Origin: Pyrinomonadaceae bacterium MAG19_C2-C3
Lineage (GTDB): Bacteria; Acidobacteriota; Blastocatellia; Pyrinomonadales; Pyrinomonadaceae
Direction of reading: 5' to 3'
DNA length: 39,962 nucleotides
Assembly: GCA_024330265.1 (NCBI GenBank)
Contig: JANDLT010000046.1
Span: forward strand, 1-39,962
This document shows, piece after piece, positions 7,675 through 16,357 of the stretch. Position 1 is the stretch's first letter, and every line of letters begins with the position of its first letter. The notes beneath the pieces were generated by a model. The model searched no databases and was not told where the DNA came from. It saw only the letters and a program-made list of their open reading frames with translations. The position numbers and the translations under genes are program-made.

Positions 7675-9282
7675 GTGCATCGAAATTGCGATACCAAATC
7701 CGTGCTTAAGCGATTATCAAATTTCATCAATGCGGCGGTGGTGTTCATAGGGTGCGTGGTGTTGGCGGGTTGGGCGTTCAACGTGGAGCGTTTGCGAAGC
7801 GTCGTGCCGGGATTGCCGGAGATGGTTCCCAATACGGCACTCGCTTTCGTGTTGGCGGGCATCGCGCTTAGGCTGCATGGTGCGGGCGGTGCGAAGTTGG
7901 GTTATGCAAAACTTGCGGGGCGGGCGTGTGCGCTCGTGGTTGTCGCGCTCGGATTCTTGACCATCGGTGAGTATTTACTTAATGCCGATTTGTACGTTGA
8001 TAGATTGTTGGCGTGGATTGTGACGAAGGACGGAGAAGCGGTTTTGACCGGACGCATGTCGCCGCACACGTCGTTCAATTTTATAATCATCGGATGCGCG
8101 TTGTTGTCCGCAGATATTGAAACGCGCGGCGGTGTGCATGCGGCGCAAGTTTTGGCTTTAACATCGGCGTCGGTTTCGTTGGTCGCCCTCGTCGGTTATG
8201 TCTATGGCGTGACCGCGCTTTACGGCATCTCGCCGCAAACCGGAATGGCACTCCACACGGCGACGACGTTTCTTTTGATTTCAGCAGGCATAATGCTGAT
8301 TCATCCCGACAGAGGTTTGATGAGGTTGATAACGGGGAACGGTCTGGGCGGTGTGGTCGCGCGTCGTTTGTTGGCGGCGACGATTGTTGTTCCTCTGCTG
8401 TTCGGGTGGTTGTCCGTACTCGGTCAACGACTAAATTTATATGACGCATCGGTCGCGTCGTCGCTCTTAGTCGTCGGGACTATCCTCGCGTTCTCGGGAT
8501 TGGTGTGGTCGGGGGCGACGACGCTCGACCGCCTAGACCTCAAGCGTCGTGAGGCGGAAGATGCGCGAACGCGATTGTTGCAGCGCGTCGTCACTGCTCA
8601 AGAGGAAGAACGTCACCGTCTCGCACGCGAATTACACGACCAGATGGGACAACATCTCGCAGCGTTGACCTTGCAATTAGAGTTGCATAAAAGCGAAGTC
8701 GAAGTTCATAAAAATCAGAACCGTCAAAACATAGATGCGACGATAACGGCGAAGGACGAACATTTGATGCAGGCTCTGATGCTTACCGAACAACTGACAC
8801 GGGAGGCGCGCACGATGGCGTGGGAACTGCGTCCACCGGAACTTGACCACTTCGGTCTGCAAGCGGCACTCGCCCGTTACGTCGAACAATGGTCGAAGCG
8901 TTCGGGCGTTACAGTTGATTTCGTCAGCGATGATATTGATGAGAAACGCTTGTCGCCGCAAATTGAAATCGTCGTTTATCGTGTTGTCCAAGAAGCCCTC
9001 ACCAATGTTCTCAAACACGCCCGCGCGTCCAGTGTGAGTTTGATTCTGGAACGACGCACGCACGAATTACTGGTAATCGTGGAAGACGATGGGCGCGGCT
9101 TTGATGCGGAAGCCTTCGCCAATAGTTCTTCGTCTGCGAATCAAAGTCTCGGACTACTTGGAATGCGCGAGCGCGTCGAATCCGTTCATGGCACGCTCAA
9201 CATAGAATCCGGCGCGAACGGCAACACGACGCTTGTCGTTCGTATCCCAACATCTGATGAACTTGAGGAAAACGTGTCATGA
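7675..9282 (+). CDS. Membrane sensor histidine kinase (HisKA_3, NarX/DesK type)
   Basis: A 535-residue two-component sensor kinase. Residues 1 to about 285 hold roughly eight hydrophobic segments with the motifs MVPNTALAFVLAG, GRMSPHTSFNFIIIG and MALHTATTFLLIS, an integral-membrane sensor region with no obvious extracellular domain. A short coiled linker leads to the HisKA_3 dimerisation helix, EEERHRLARELHDQMGQHLA, with phospho-accepting His321. The HATPase_c domain has an N box (EALTNVLKHA, about 440-449) and G1 box (DDGRGF, 471-476). The start is a GTG 17 bases after the TPR gene; there is no ATG nearby. Its stop overlaps the response regulator start by 4 bases (ATGA), showing translational coupling. 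The signal sensed is unknown; the upstream TPR protein may be linked to it. Confidence 0.92.
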   Translation: MHRNCDTKSVLKRLSNFINAAVVFIGCVVLAGWAFNVERLRSVVPGLPEMVPNTALAFVLAGIALRLHGAGGAKLGYAKLAGRACALVVVALGFLTIGEYLLNADLYVDRLLAWIVTKDGEAVLTGRMSPHTSFNFIIIGCALLSADIETRGGVHAAQVLALTSASVSLVALVGYVYGVTALYGISPQTGMALHTATTFLLISAGIMLIHPDRGLMRLITGNGLGGVVARRLLAATIVVPLLFGWLSVLGQRLNLYDASVASSLLVVGTILAFSGLVWSGATTLDRLDLKRREAEDARTRLLQRVVTAQEEERHRLARELHDQMGQHLAALTLQLELHKSEVEVHKNQNRQNIDATITAKDEHLMQALMLTEQLTREARTMAWELRPPELDHFGLQAALARYVEQWSKRSGVTVDFVSDDIDEKRLSPQIEIVVYRVVQEALTNVLKHARASSVSLILERRTHELLVIVEDDGRGFDAEAFANSSSSANQSLGLLGMRERVESVHGTLNIESGANGNTTLVVRIPTSDELEENVS

Positions 9283-9929
9283 GCAAGTTGCGAATCGTGC
9301 TTGCCGACGACCACGCGATTATGCGCGACGGACTCGTTTCGTTAATTGACGCGCAGCCCGATATGCAAGTCGTAGGGCAGGCGGGCAACGGGCGCGAAGC
9401 GGTTGCGCGCTCAGGTGAAATGCTGCCCGACATCATTATCATGGATGTCTCGATGCCGGAACTCGACGGCATACAGGCGACCAGACAGTTGAAAATTGCA
9501 CATCCGACGCTGAAAGTCTTAGCACTCACGGCTTACGATAATCCGGTTTATGTGCGCCAACTTTTCGATGCCGGAGCCACCGGATACATACTTAAAAATC
9601 TCGCCGCTCAAGAACTGATTCACGCCATACGCACCGTCGCCGAAGGTAAGACGTACCTTGACCCGACGATGACGAAATCAGCGACAGCTTCACCCGCGCG
9701 CGAACGCTTGCGCGGCAGCGTTAGACGCGGCGAGTTGACCGAACGTGAGCAAGAGATTCTGCTGCTCGTCGCGCAAGGTTATACCAACAAGGAAATCGCC
9801 CTCCGTCTCACCATCAGCGTCAAGACCGTCGAATCACACAAAGGCAATATCATGACGAAACTTGAGCTTAAGAATCGCGCCGACGCCGTGCGCTACGCCG
9901 CGCGTCAAGGTTGGCTGCGCGACGCTTAA
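9279..9929 (+). CDS. NarL/FixJ-family response regulator
   Basis: A 216-residue response regulator partnered with the kinase immediately upstream through a 4-base ATGA overlap. The receiver domain (residues 4-120) has the acidic pair Asp10-Asp11, phospho-acceptor Asp56 within IIIMDVSMPELDG, the switch Thr in LALTAYD, and Lys in GYILKN. A linker leads to a LuxR-type helix-turn-helix (about 150-210): LTEREQEILLLVAQGYTNKE followed by LTISVKTVESHKGNIMTKL. It should bind DNA as a dimer when phosphorylated. Targets cannot be read here; flanking operons are candidates. Length is typical. The 266 bases after it hold only a small palindromic repeat. Confidence 0.95.
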   Translation: MSKLRIVLADDHAIMRDGLVSLIDAQPDMQVVGQAGNGREAVARSGEMLPDIIIMDVSMPELDGIQATRQLKIAHPTLKVLALTAYDNPVYVRQLFDAGATGYILKNLAAQELIHAIRTVAEGKTYLDPTMTKSATASPARERLRGSVRRGELTEREQEILLLVAQGYTNKEIALRLTISVKTVESHKGNIMTKLELKNRADAVRYAARQGWLRDA

Positions 9930-10087
9930 AAATTCTTCATACCGCCGTCAGGGAATACCCCGATAGACACCGCCCGCGAGATGCTGCGATAAACACTCCA
10001 CTTCGGTTTCTCGTCGCGTAATCAAGACGCATCTGTTTTTGATTACTTCTTAACAACTCATACCGCGTTACATAAATAAAGACTGAT

Positions 10088-10152
10088 GTTTAGAGGCGGG
10101 TTATACCCGCCGCCCGCCACGCGCAACGGCGGATATAAACCCGCCTCTAAAC
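10088..10152. repeat. Palindromic repeat core, copy 2
   Basis: A 65-base palindrome beginning GTTTAGAGGCGGGTTATACC and ending ACCCGCCTCTAAAC, within GATG...CATC. It is the core of the 132-bp elements at 6044 and 19665. I see no clear AGACC-type terminal repeats, so it is a decayed or shorter variant. The internal half-hairpin is GCGGGTTATACCCGC here versus GCGGGCTATGCCCGC elsewhere, a change that keeps pairing. It lies in the gap before the haloperoxidase gene, which otherwise shows nothing recognisable. Confidence 0.75.
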
Positions 10153-10195
10153 ATCTTCAATAATCTCATCCATTAGCGAAGGTCAAAGATTCATC

Positions 10196-13100
10196 ATGCA
10201 CAGTCGTCAAATTATTAAACAATTCAACGTCAAATTTTTAGTCGCGGTTTTGATAAGCGCGAACGTGCTGCTCTGTGCGACGTTGCCGAATGCCGCCGCG
10301 CACGCGCAAACCGCCGTGCAAACGACAAGCGATGAAACATCGGCGCACGTCAAATCGGCGGCTTACGAATGGCTTGATGTCGCGCTCGAAGCGACGGCGC
10401 GGGAACACGACCGCGCTGCGCCGCGCCCGACGGTCGGCTCACGGATGTTGATGATTATCACGACCGCGATGTATGACGCTTGGGCGGCTTACGACGAAAA
10501 AGCGGTCGGCACGCGGCTTGGCGACAAACTGCGCCGTCCGCAGTCGGAGCGCACCGAAGCGAATAAACGCACGGCAATCGCTTATGCGACATATCGCGCG
10601 ATGCTCGACGTTTTTGCCGAAGATAAAACGTGGCTCGACGAACAGATGCGAAAGCGCGGATTCGCCCCGAATGACAACACGATTGACATCACTAAACCGC
10701 AGGGCATCGGCAATGTCGCCGCCGCCGCCGTTATCGAATATCGCCACACGGACGGCGCGAATCAACTCGGCGACGAACTCGGCGGAAACAGCAAACCGTA
10801 TTCGGATTACACTTTTTATCGTCCGGTCAATGCGGTTGACAAAATCCTTGACCCGGATTGCTGGCAGCCGATTACGTTTTATCTGGCGGGCGGCAAAACC
10901 AACGCCCCCGGTTATCTCACGCCGCATTGGTATCGCGTCAAACCTGTTGCGCTCGAACGCGCCGACCAATTTCGCCCGCCGCCGCCGCCGAAAGTCGGCT
11001 CGGAACAATTAAAAAAAGAGGTTGACGAAGTTTTAATGTACAACGCGAGTTTGTCGCCCGAACAAAAAGCCGTCGTCGAATTTATGCGCGACGGTCCGCG
11101 CTCGACCGGACAAAGCGGTCACTGGCTGAAATTCGCGCAAGCCGTTTCGCGCCGCGACAAACACGATGTTGATAAAGACGCGAAACTATTTTTCGCGGTT
11201 GGCGCGGCGTGCTTCGACGCTTTCATCGCCGCTTGGGAAGCCAAACGCTTTTACGATTCATCGCGCCCGTGGACGCTCGTCCGGCATTATTACAAAGGGC
11301 AAAAAGTTCTGGGTTGGGCGGGACCCGGCAACGGCGTGATTGAGATGCCCGCCGAAAAATGGCATCCGTATTCGCCCGCCAATTTCATCACGCCGCCGTT
11401 TCCCGGCTACGTCTCCGGTCACAGCACGGTCAGCGCAGCCGCCGCCAAGACTTTGGAATTATTCACGGGCAGCGACCGCTTCGGCGAAACTGAAAAACGC
11501 AAAGCCGGAATGATGACTGAAGCCGATTTCGCGTGCGAGAAAATTCAGATGCGGCTCGGTCAATCGCCAAAGGACGCGAAGCTGACTTGCGATGTCGCGC
11601 TCGACCTTCCGACCTTCACCGCGACGGCGGAAATGGCTGGACTCTCGCGCGTGATGGGCGGCTATCACATTCAAGCCGATAACGTCGCCGGATTAGATTT
11701 GGGGCGCAAAGTCGCGGTCTATGTGTTTCCTAAAATCCAAAACTATTTTAACGGCACGGCGGGCGATACCAACGTCGTCGCCAACCGCACCGAAGTTATC
11801 AATTCGCCAAAAATCGAGAAGAGTAATTTGACTCCCGCTCTGACTCCGAAACCGACTCCGACCCTCCCGACTGTGCGCCAACTTAAAATTGGCAACGTCA
11901 ATTTCAACGGCAGCCTGCGCCTGCGTGCAGAGAATTACGGTTGGTTTGAAACGCCAAATTTTCAAGACGATTATGTTTTCGGGGCGGCGGTTCTGCGGCT
12001 TAGTCTGGGGCAACAAAGAGAGCGTTTCGATTGGCTCGTTGAAGGCGAATTTCCCGCCCTTATCAACTTGCCGGAACGCGCGATTGCGCCCGCACCGCAA
12101 GGACAGTTGGGACTTGGCGCATCCTACTTCGCCGCGAGCGGCAGACAAGACGCGAGTGCGATTCTCAATCAAGCTTTCGTGCGGTTCAAAGGCATCTTCA
12201 GCGACAAGTCGAGCAGCTTGCGCGTCGGGCGATTCGAGTTCGGCGATGGGTTGGAGACGACGCCGACGGATGCGACGCTCGCCGCCGTCAAGCGCGACCA
12301 CATCGCCCAGCGTCTCATAGGCAACTTCGGCTTTACGCACGTCGGGCGCAGTTACGATGCCGTCCATTACGCGCGTAACACGAAGAAAGGCAACCTGACC
12401 ATCACCGCCGGGCGTCCCGTTGAAGGCGTGTTTCAGCTTCGCAGCTTGAAACAAATAGACGTAGATTTTCTCTACGGTGCGTACACCAAACCGCTTTTCA
12501 GTAAAAACTATAACAGCGAGTTTCGCTTGCTCGGCTTGCACTATCACGACGGACGCGGCGCGCTCAAAACCGATAATCGCCCCGTCGCATTGCGGCGTTT
12601 CGACGCGGAAAATATACGACTGACAACCGTCGGCGGAAACTACATCGCGGCTCTGAAAACAAACGGCGGGACACTGGATTTACTCGCGTGGGGCGTCGGT
12701 CAATTCGGCAGTTGGGGCAATCTTGAACATCGTGCCGGAGCGATTGTTTTTGAAGGTGGCTTTCAACCGAAAGGCAAACTCGCCGCGCGCATCAAGCCAT
12801 GGATTCGCTTCGGATACACGCGCACGACAGGCGACGATGACCCTACGGATAATCGTCACACGACGTTTTTTCAAGTCCTGCCGACGCCGCGTCCTTACGC
12901 CCGCTTTCCGTTTTATAACATGATGAACACGGAAGAAGTTTATGCCCAATTCAAGCTTAAGCCTCACACGCGCATCGCGCTTCGCACCGACGTACATCAT
13001 TTACGGTTAAGCAACCGAAACGATTTATGGTACGCGGGCGGCGGTGCTTTCCAAGAACAAACTTTCGGCTTTCAAGGACGACCCGGCGGCGGCAGACGCG

Positions 13101-13273
13101 GCTTAGGCACGCTGTTCGACCTTAGCGCAGACATCAATGTGACACCGACCGCGACACTCTCGTTTTACGGCGCAGGCGTGCGCGGCGGCGGGGTTCAATC
13201 CTTCGTTCATCCGGCGGGCGGCAACAACCCCGTCGCAAGATTGTTATTCGCCGAACTCACCAAACGATTTTGA
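10196..13273 (+). CDS. Vanadium-haloperoxidase/PAP2-like domain fused to outer-membrane beta-barrel
   Basis: A 1025-residue two-part protein. After a signal peptide (cleavage near AHAQ), residues about 50-520 form a vanadium-dependent haloperoxidase-like domain. The full PAP2-superfamily signature is present: KRFYDSSRP (Lys350, Arg357; KX6RP), VSGHS (His409) and SRVMGGYHIQAD (Arg485, His491, Asp495; SRX5HX3D). These residues bind vanadate or phosphate. A Thr/Pro linker (about 545-562, TPALTPKPTPTLPT) leads to residues 565-1025, a beta-barrel resembling the alginate-export (Alginate_exp) family: LRVGRFEF, GRSYDAVHY, repeated amphipathic strands and a terminal Phe. The expected topology is an outer-membrane barrel with the enzyme domain in the periplasm. 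The substrate is unknown. It is probably monocistronic. The haloperoxidase assignment is firm at motif level; the barrel family is less certain. Confidence 0.85.
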   Translation: MHSRQIIKQFNVKFLVAVLISANVLLCATLPNAAAHAQTAVQTTSDETSAHVKSAAYEWLDVALEATAREHDRAAPRPTVGSRMLMIITTAMYDAWAAYDEKAVGTRLGDKLRRPQSERTEANKRTAIAYATYRAMLDVFAEDKTWLDEQMRKRGFAPNDNTIDITKPQGIGNVAAAAVIEYRHTDGANQLGDELGGNSKPYSDYTFYRPVNAVDKILDPDCWQPITFYLAGGKTNAPGYLTPHWYRVKPVALERADQFRPPPPPKVGSEQLKKEVDEVLMYNASLSPEQKAVVEFMRDGPRSTGQSGHWLKFAQAVSRRDKHDVDKDAKLFFAVGAACFDAFIAAWEAKRFYDSSRPWTLVRHYYKGQKVLGWAGPGNGVIEMPAEKWHPYSPANFITPPFPGYVSGHSTVSAAAAKTLELFTGSDRFGETEKRKAGMMTEADFACEKIQMRLGQSPKDAKLTCDVALDLPTFTATAEMAGLSRVMGGYHIQADNVAGLDLGRKVAVYVFPKIQNYFNGTAGDTNVVANRTEVINSPKIEKSNLTPALTPKPTPTLPTVRQLKIGNVNFNGSLRLRAENYGWFETPNFQDDYVFGAAVLRLSLGQQRERFDWLVEGEFPALINLPERAIAPAPQGQLGLGASYFAASGRQDASAILNQAFVRFKGIFSDKSSSLRVGRFEFGDGLETTPTDATLAAVKRDHIAQRLIGNFGFTHVGRSYDAVHYARNTKKGNLTITAGRPVEGVFQLRSLKQIDVDFLYGAYTKPLFSKNYNSEFRLLGLHYHDGRGALKTDNRPVALRRFDAENIRLTTVGGNYIAALKTNGGTLDLLAWGVGQFGSWGNLEHRAGAIVFEGGFQPKGKLAARIKPWIRFGYTRTTGDDDPTDNRHTTFFQVLPTPRPYARFPFYNMMNTEEVYAQFKLKPHTRIALRTDVHHLRLSNRNDLWYAGGGAFQEQTFGFQGRPGGGRRGLGTLFDLSADINVTPTATLSFYGAGVRGGGVQSFVHPAGGNNPVARLLFAELTKRF

Positions 13274-13292
13274 AATTATCGCTGCACAACAT

Positions 13293-13366
13293 CATTTCAA
13301 ATTCGTCGTCGCAATGCCTTGCAATACCTTTGATGAACTGTTTTTGTCCGATGAAGAAGATGAGAC
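13293..13366 (-). pseudogene. Remnant of a malG-type permease 3' end
   Basis: On the minus strand this reads GLIFFIGQKQFIKGIA, nearly the C-terminus of the permease at 16358-17197 (VLIFFIGQKQFIKGIATTGLK). At the DNA level the two differ by a few substitutions and a 10-base insertion (TGCAATACCT, a near copy of the adjacent GCAATGCCTT) that shifts the frame before the stop. Nothing else of the gene is seen upstream in its direction. It is a scrap left by duplication or rearrangement of the ABC operon. It lies in the otherwise gene-free gap 13274-13578. Confidence 0.8.
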
Positions 13367-13403
13367 CGCCCGATTGTTTCAAAATCCTTGACAGCGACGG
13401 GGG

Positions 13404-13510
13404 GGCGTAGCATCGCAAGCATGTTTAGGCACGCAACGTAAAATCATGCTGATTTGATTCGCCGTTCATAATCGGTTACGTTGCAACGGTTCTCGCTTGC
13501 TATGCCGTCG
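13404..13510. repeat. Imperfect palindrome of about 105 bases
   Basis: The arms GCAACGTAA (13433-13441) and TTACGTTGC (13476-13484) match perfectly. They extend outward imperfectly through GCATCGCAAGC on the left and GCTTGCTATGCC on the right. A run of seven G lies at the left edge (13400-13406). No ORF. It may be a small non-autonomous element unrelated to the GTTTAGAGG family, or a structured leader upstream of the gene at 13579. Confidence 0.5.
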
Positions 13511-13578
13511 GCATCCAGTTTCTTTATCATAGCAGGTCAACCCTTTCTACTAACCACTCGGTAAAAGGAGTTTGTCCT

Positions 13579-15708
13579 ATGTTGCGTCGGTTGTTAGTCA
13601 TCACTCTTGCGATAGCTTTTCTTGCTTTCTCATTCTTCCATTCTTGGAGTGGAGAATCCCAAACCAAACAACCTCAAACCGCCCGACAACGTATTGATGA
13701 ATTACTCCCGAAGCAAATTCCGGCGATAAACGCGAAGCCGGATTTACCGGGTACGATTGATGGCGCAACCAACCCGAACGCCATTCCCGATTCGGTCGCG
13801 TATGAATTGCTTTTCCGCACGCTTGCCGAACGTCCCGCGCAAGGTCTGCTTGCCGAAGCGGGATTCACTTACGACCAGATTGATTTGCTTTTAAGGGCGG
13901 CTGACAGTTCCGTTCCTCTCGGCAACTACGACGACACGGCGCGGGCTTTGAAAAAGTCGCGCCCCTTGACCGCCGATGAGTTGATGAAGTTAAGTGCCTT
14001 GCAGCAGCAGAAAACCGAATACATCAAGCGACTACAAGTATTCGTGGTTGATTGGTTCACGCAGTATAAAGCAATCGACAAACTCGAACGCTTTATCAAA
14101 GATGAAGTGAAAGCCAAAACGAAACGGATTGATAGGTCTTCGCTTCAAGCGTCAAGCAAAGCGGCGCGCCAACGACAAAGCGGCAACAACGGCAAAGCAT
14201 CGTTTGTTAAAACATCGGCTAAATCATCCCGCGCCGCCACGCAAAGCGGCGGCAATATCTATCTTTACGGCAACGCTTGGATAGACGGCGGTTTTGTCGC
14301 CGGGTCAGGGACGATTTCCGAAGACTACACCGGCAGCACGACCTACATGGTGACGACTACCATCAGGTCGCCGGACGATTCACGCGCGGCAACCAGCCAA
14401 GCCGGATACTCATACGCCACAGTCGTCAATACCAATCAACTACCGATTATGCCGAACGACGGAACATTCACCGTCGAATCGGTGTTTGAAGCCCAAGAGG
14501 ATGCGGGCGGATACTATGACGAATACGGAAACTGGGTAAGCTACGGGACATACAATTACTATGTCGGCAGTGTCACTAAAGGTCAGGTAGTTCAACCACA
14601 AATTCGACTTGAAAGGGCTGTGTTTGATCGTCCTATTGTCCCTATAAGGAACGGCGAAACAGTTCTTAGTGTGTCCGTCCAAACGACGCAAGGGATTCCT
14701 TCCGGTACAACAGCCACGCTTGAGCTTAACTTCGGGACTAATCAAGGAAATGTTGTTTACTCGATAATACCTGCTTCGCGTAACTACACCGCGTTTCCGC
14801 TTACCGGCAACGGACAGACGGACGTTAGAACTTTTACTCATCGTACAGACCTCAACAATACCGGCACGGGGACAGTTTTTGAGACTGTTTTTCTCGGCAG
14901 ACCAGCAAGTATTCCCGTACCCGACGGCACGCCGATACCAATCGGCGGTATGCCTCTCATGCTTGATGTTTCATTTATGGTTCCAACACCGACGCCAACA
15001 CCTTCTCCTTCTCCAACTCCAACGCCGACAACAATAGCATCGGGTAGTTGTTACGGTGCTGGAACAGGTTCGTACTGCTTCCAAGTTTCGGGTGCTTGCT
15101 CGCCCGGCACAGTCAATTTCGGCAGTTCCGGTCCCACCACTTCATGTTGCTGCTATTGGTCGCCAATCATGATTGATGTCGAAGGCGACGGCTATCACTT
15201 GACGGATGCGGCGAACGGTGTCGGCTTCGATCCGGGTGGGACGGGAACGCGCTATCAAGTCGCGTGGATGGCGGAAGGAAGCGATGAAGCATGGCTGGTG
15301 CTTGACCGCAATAACAACGGAATTGTTGATAACGGTTTGGAGTTGTTCGGCAACTTCACCGACCAACCGCCGTCTTCCGAAGCCAACGGATTTCTCGCCT
15401 TAGCGATGTTCGACAAATCCGATAAAGGCGGCAACAACGACGGTGAAATAGATGGGCAAGACGCCGTATTTCAACGCTTGCGTTTATGGCAAGACGGCAA
15501 TCACAACGCCGTTTCAGAGCTTAACGAATTTTCAACGCCGATGGAGAAAGGCATTACCGCTTTTAGACTCAACTACAAAGACTCGAAGCGCGTTGATGCC
15601 TTCGGCAACAAGTTTCGCTATCGCGCGAAGATACGTTCGACAAGCGGCGCACCCGTCGGACGTTGGGCATGGGACATCTTTCCGGTTGTCGGTTCTGCGA
15701 TAAATTAA
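13579..15708 (+). CDS. Exported protein with Pro/Thr linker and Ca-binding-like C-terminal domain
   Basis: A 709-residue protein of unknown function. It has a signal peptide (MLRRLLVITLAIAFLAFSFF), a helical N-terminal region (about 30-210), a Gly/Ser/Tyr-rich beta region (about 225-465), a low-complexity TPTPTPSPSPTPTPT linker (about 468-485), a Cys-rich stretch ending in three adjacent cysteines (523-525), and a C-terminal domain from about residue 528. That domain begins SPIMIDVEGDGYHLT and contains LDRNNNGIVDNGLELFGNFT (Asp576 onward), a pattern common at the C-termini of large secreted and RTX-associated proteins and probably a Ca-binding loop. The start is well supported: AAAGGAG eight bases before the ATG. 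It is followed by a strong hairpin at 15727. It is probably secreted or surface-attached. Confidence 0.75.
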   Translation: MLRRLLVITLAIAFLAFSFFHSWSGESQTKQPQTARQRIDELLPKQIPAINAKPDLPGTIDGATNPNAIPDSVAYELLFRTLAERPAQGLLAEAGFTYDQIDLLLRAADSSVPLGNYDDTARALKKSRPLTADELMKLSALQQQKTEYIKRLQVFVVDWFTQYKAIDKLERFIKDEVKAKTKRIDRSSLQASSKAARQRQSGNNGKASFVKTSAKSSRAATQSGGNIYLYGNAWIDGGFVAGSGTISEDYTGSTTYMVTTTIRSPDDSRAATSQAGYSYATVVNTNQLPIMPNDGTFTVESVFEAQEDAGGYYDEYGNWVSYGTYNYYVGSVTKGQVVQPQIRLERAVFDRPIVPIRNGETVLSVSVQTTQGIPSGTTATLELNFGTNQGNVVYSIIPASRNYTAFPLTGNGQTDVRTFTHRTDLNNTGTGTVFETVFLGRPASIPVPDGTPIPIGGMPLMLDVSFMVPTPTPTPSPSPTPTPTTIASGSCYGAGTGSYCFQVSGACSPGTVNFGSSGPTTSCCCYWSPIMIDVEGDGYHLTDAANGVGFDPGGTGTRYQVAWMAEGSDEAWLVLDRNNNGIVDNGLELFGNFTDQPPSSEANGFLALAMFDKSDKGGNNDGEIDGQDAVFQRLRLWQDGNHNAVSELNEFSTPMEKGITAFRLNYKDSKRVDAFGNKFRYRAKIRSTSGAPVGRWAWDIFPVVGSAIN

Positions 15709-15726
15709 CGACTTGCCGGTAGACTT

Positions 15727-15763
15727 GAGCCGCGCACATCTCATCACGAGTTGTGCGCGGCTC
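15727..15763 (+). terminator. Terminator-like hairpin
   Basis: A 12-bp perfect stem, GAGCCGCGCACA (15727-15738) pairing with TGTGCGCGGCTC (15752-15763), with a 13-base loop, 19 bases after the stop of the 709-residue protein gene. The tract after it is only weakly T-rich (TCTTGTG), so termination may be partial. Confidence 0.6.
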
Positions 15764-15895
15764 TCTTGTGCAAAAGCAAAACAACGAAGCGCGTGCGTCT
15801 TATGACAAATCAAACAAGTTAACGCCAACGTTAAAGTGTTAGATTAAACCGCCATTTTCCTTCAGATAACCGTAAGTTTAAGGACAGGAGTTTAT

Positions 15896-16351
15896 ATGTT
15901 CAGCAAGAAGATTTTTTCGATTCTCGGATTTGTAACTTTAGGTTGTGTTGCTTTACTACTGACCGGCAACACGACGAAGGTTTTGCCTTCACAATCACTC
16001 AGCGCAACGGTGTCGCCTACTCAGTGGGAGTATTGTGCAGTCACTAACTTTTACAGCACAGAAAGCGACCTCACCAATGATAAAAAGAAAACGATTGTAG
16101 GAGTAGCAACGGTTTCTTATTTTGAGGAAAACGGTCTTCGTGAAGAAGGACTTAGCATTGATAGTAAGATCGAAAAATCGACTGGTTACAACAGCTATGC
16201 TCAAGCTAAAAGGTTGGTGTTGGCGAGAGCCTTAGCCGTTTTAGGAAATCAGGGATGGGAACTGATAAGCGAAATGTCGTACCCCAAGCTTTATGACCCG
16301 GAGTCTGAACCGAGTTTCTATTTCAAACGCCGAAAAACAGAAATCAAATAA
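15896..16351 (+). CDS. Exported small protein with DUF4177-like fold
   Basis: A 151-residue protein of unknown function. The N-terminus (MFSKKIFSILGFVTLGCVAL) looks like a signal peptide or membrane anchor; LGC could be a lipobox, but its position and surroundings are not ideal. The mature part starts QWEYCAV, has ALAVLGNQGWELIS in the middle and ends FYFKRRK. This is the WEY...LN-LG-GWEL...YFKR pattern of DUF4177-type small proteins. AGGAG six bases before the ATG supports the start. It ends 6 bases before the convergent permease gene with no clear terminator between. Its relation to the upstream 709-residue protein gene is uncertain. Confidence 0.7.
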   Translation: MFSKKIFSILGFVTLGCVALLLTGNTTKVLPSQSLSATVSPTQWEYCAVTNFYSTESDLTNDKKKTIVGVATVSYFEENGLREEGLSIDSKIEKSTGYNSYAQAKRLVLARALAVLGNQGWELISEMSYPKLYDPESEPSFYFKRRKTEIK

Positions 16352-16357
16352 CGCTAA

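Noticed and set aside
11693..12547. 284-codon minus-strand frame inside the haloperoxidase-barrel gene
   Set aside because: Shadow of a confident coding sequence; no family resemblance and no ribosome site.
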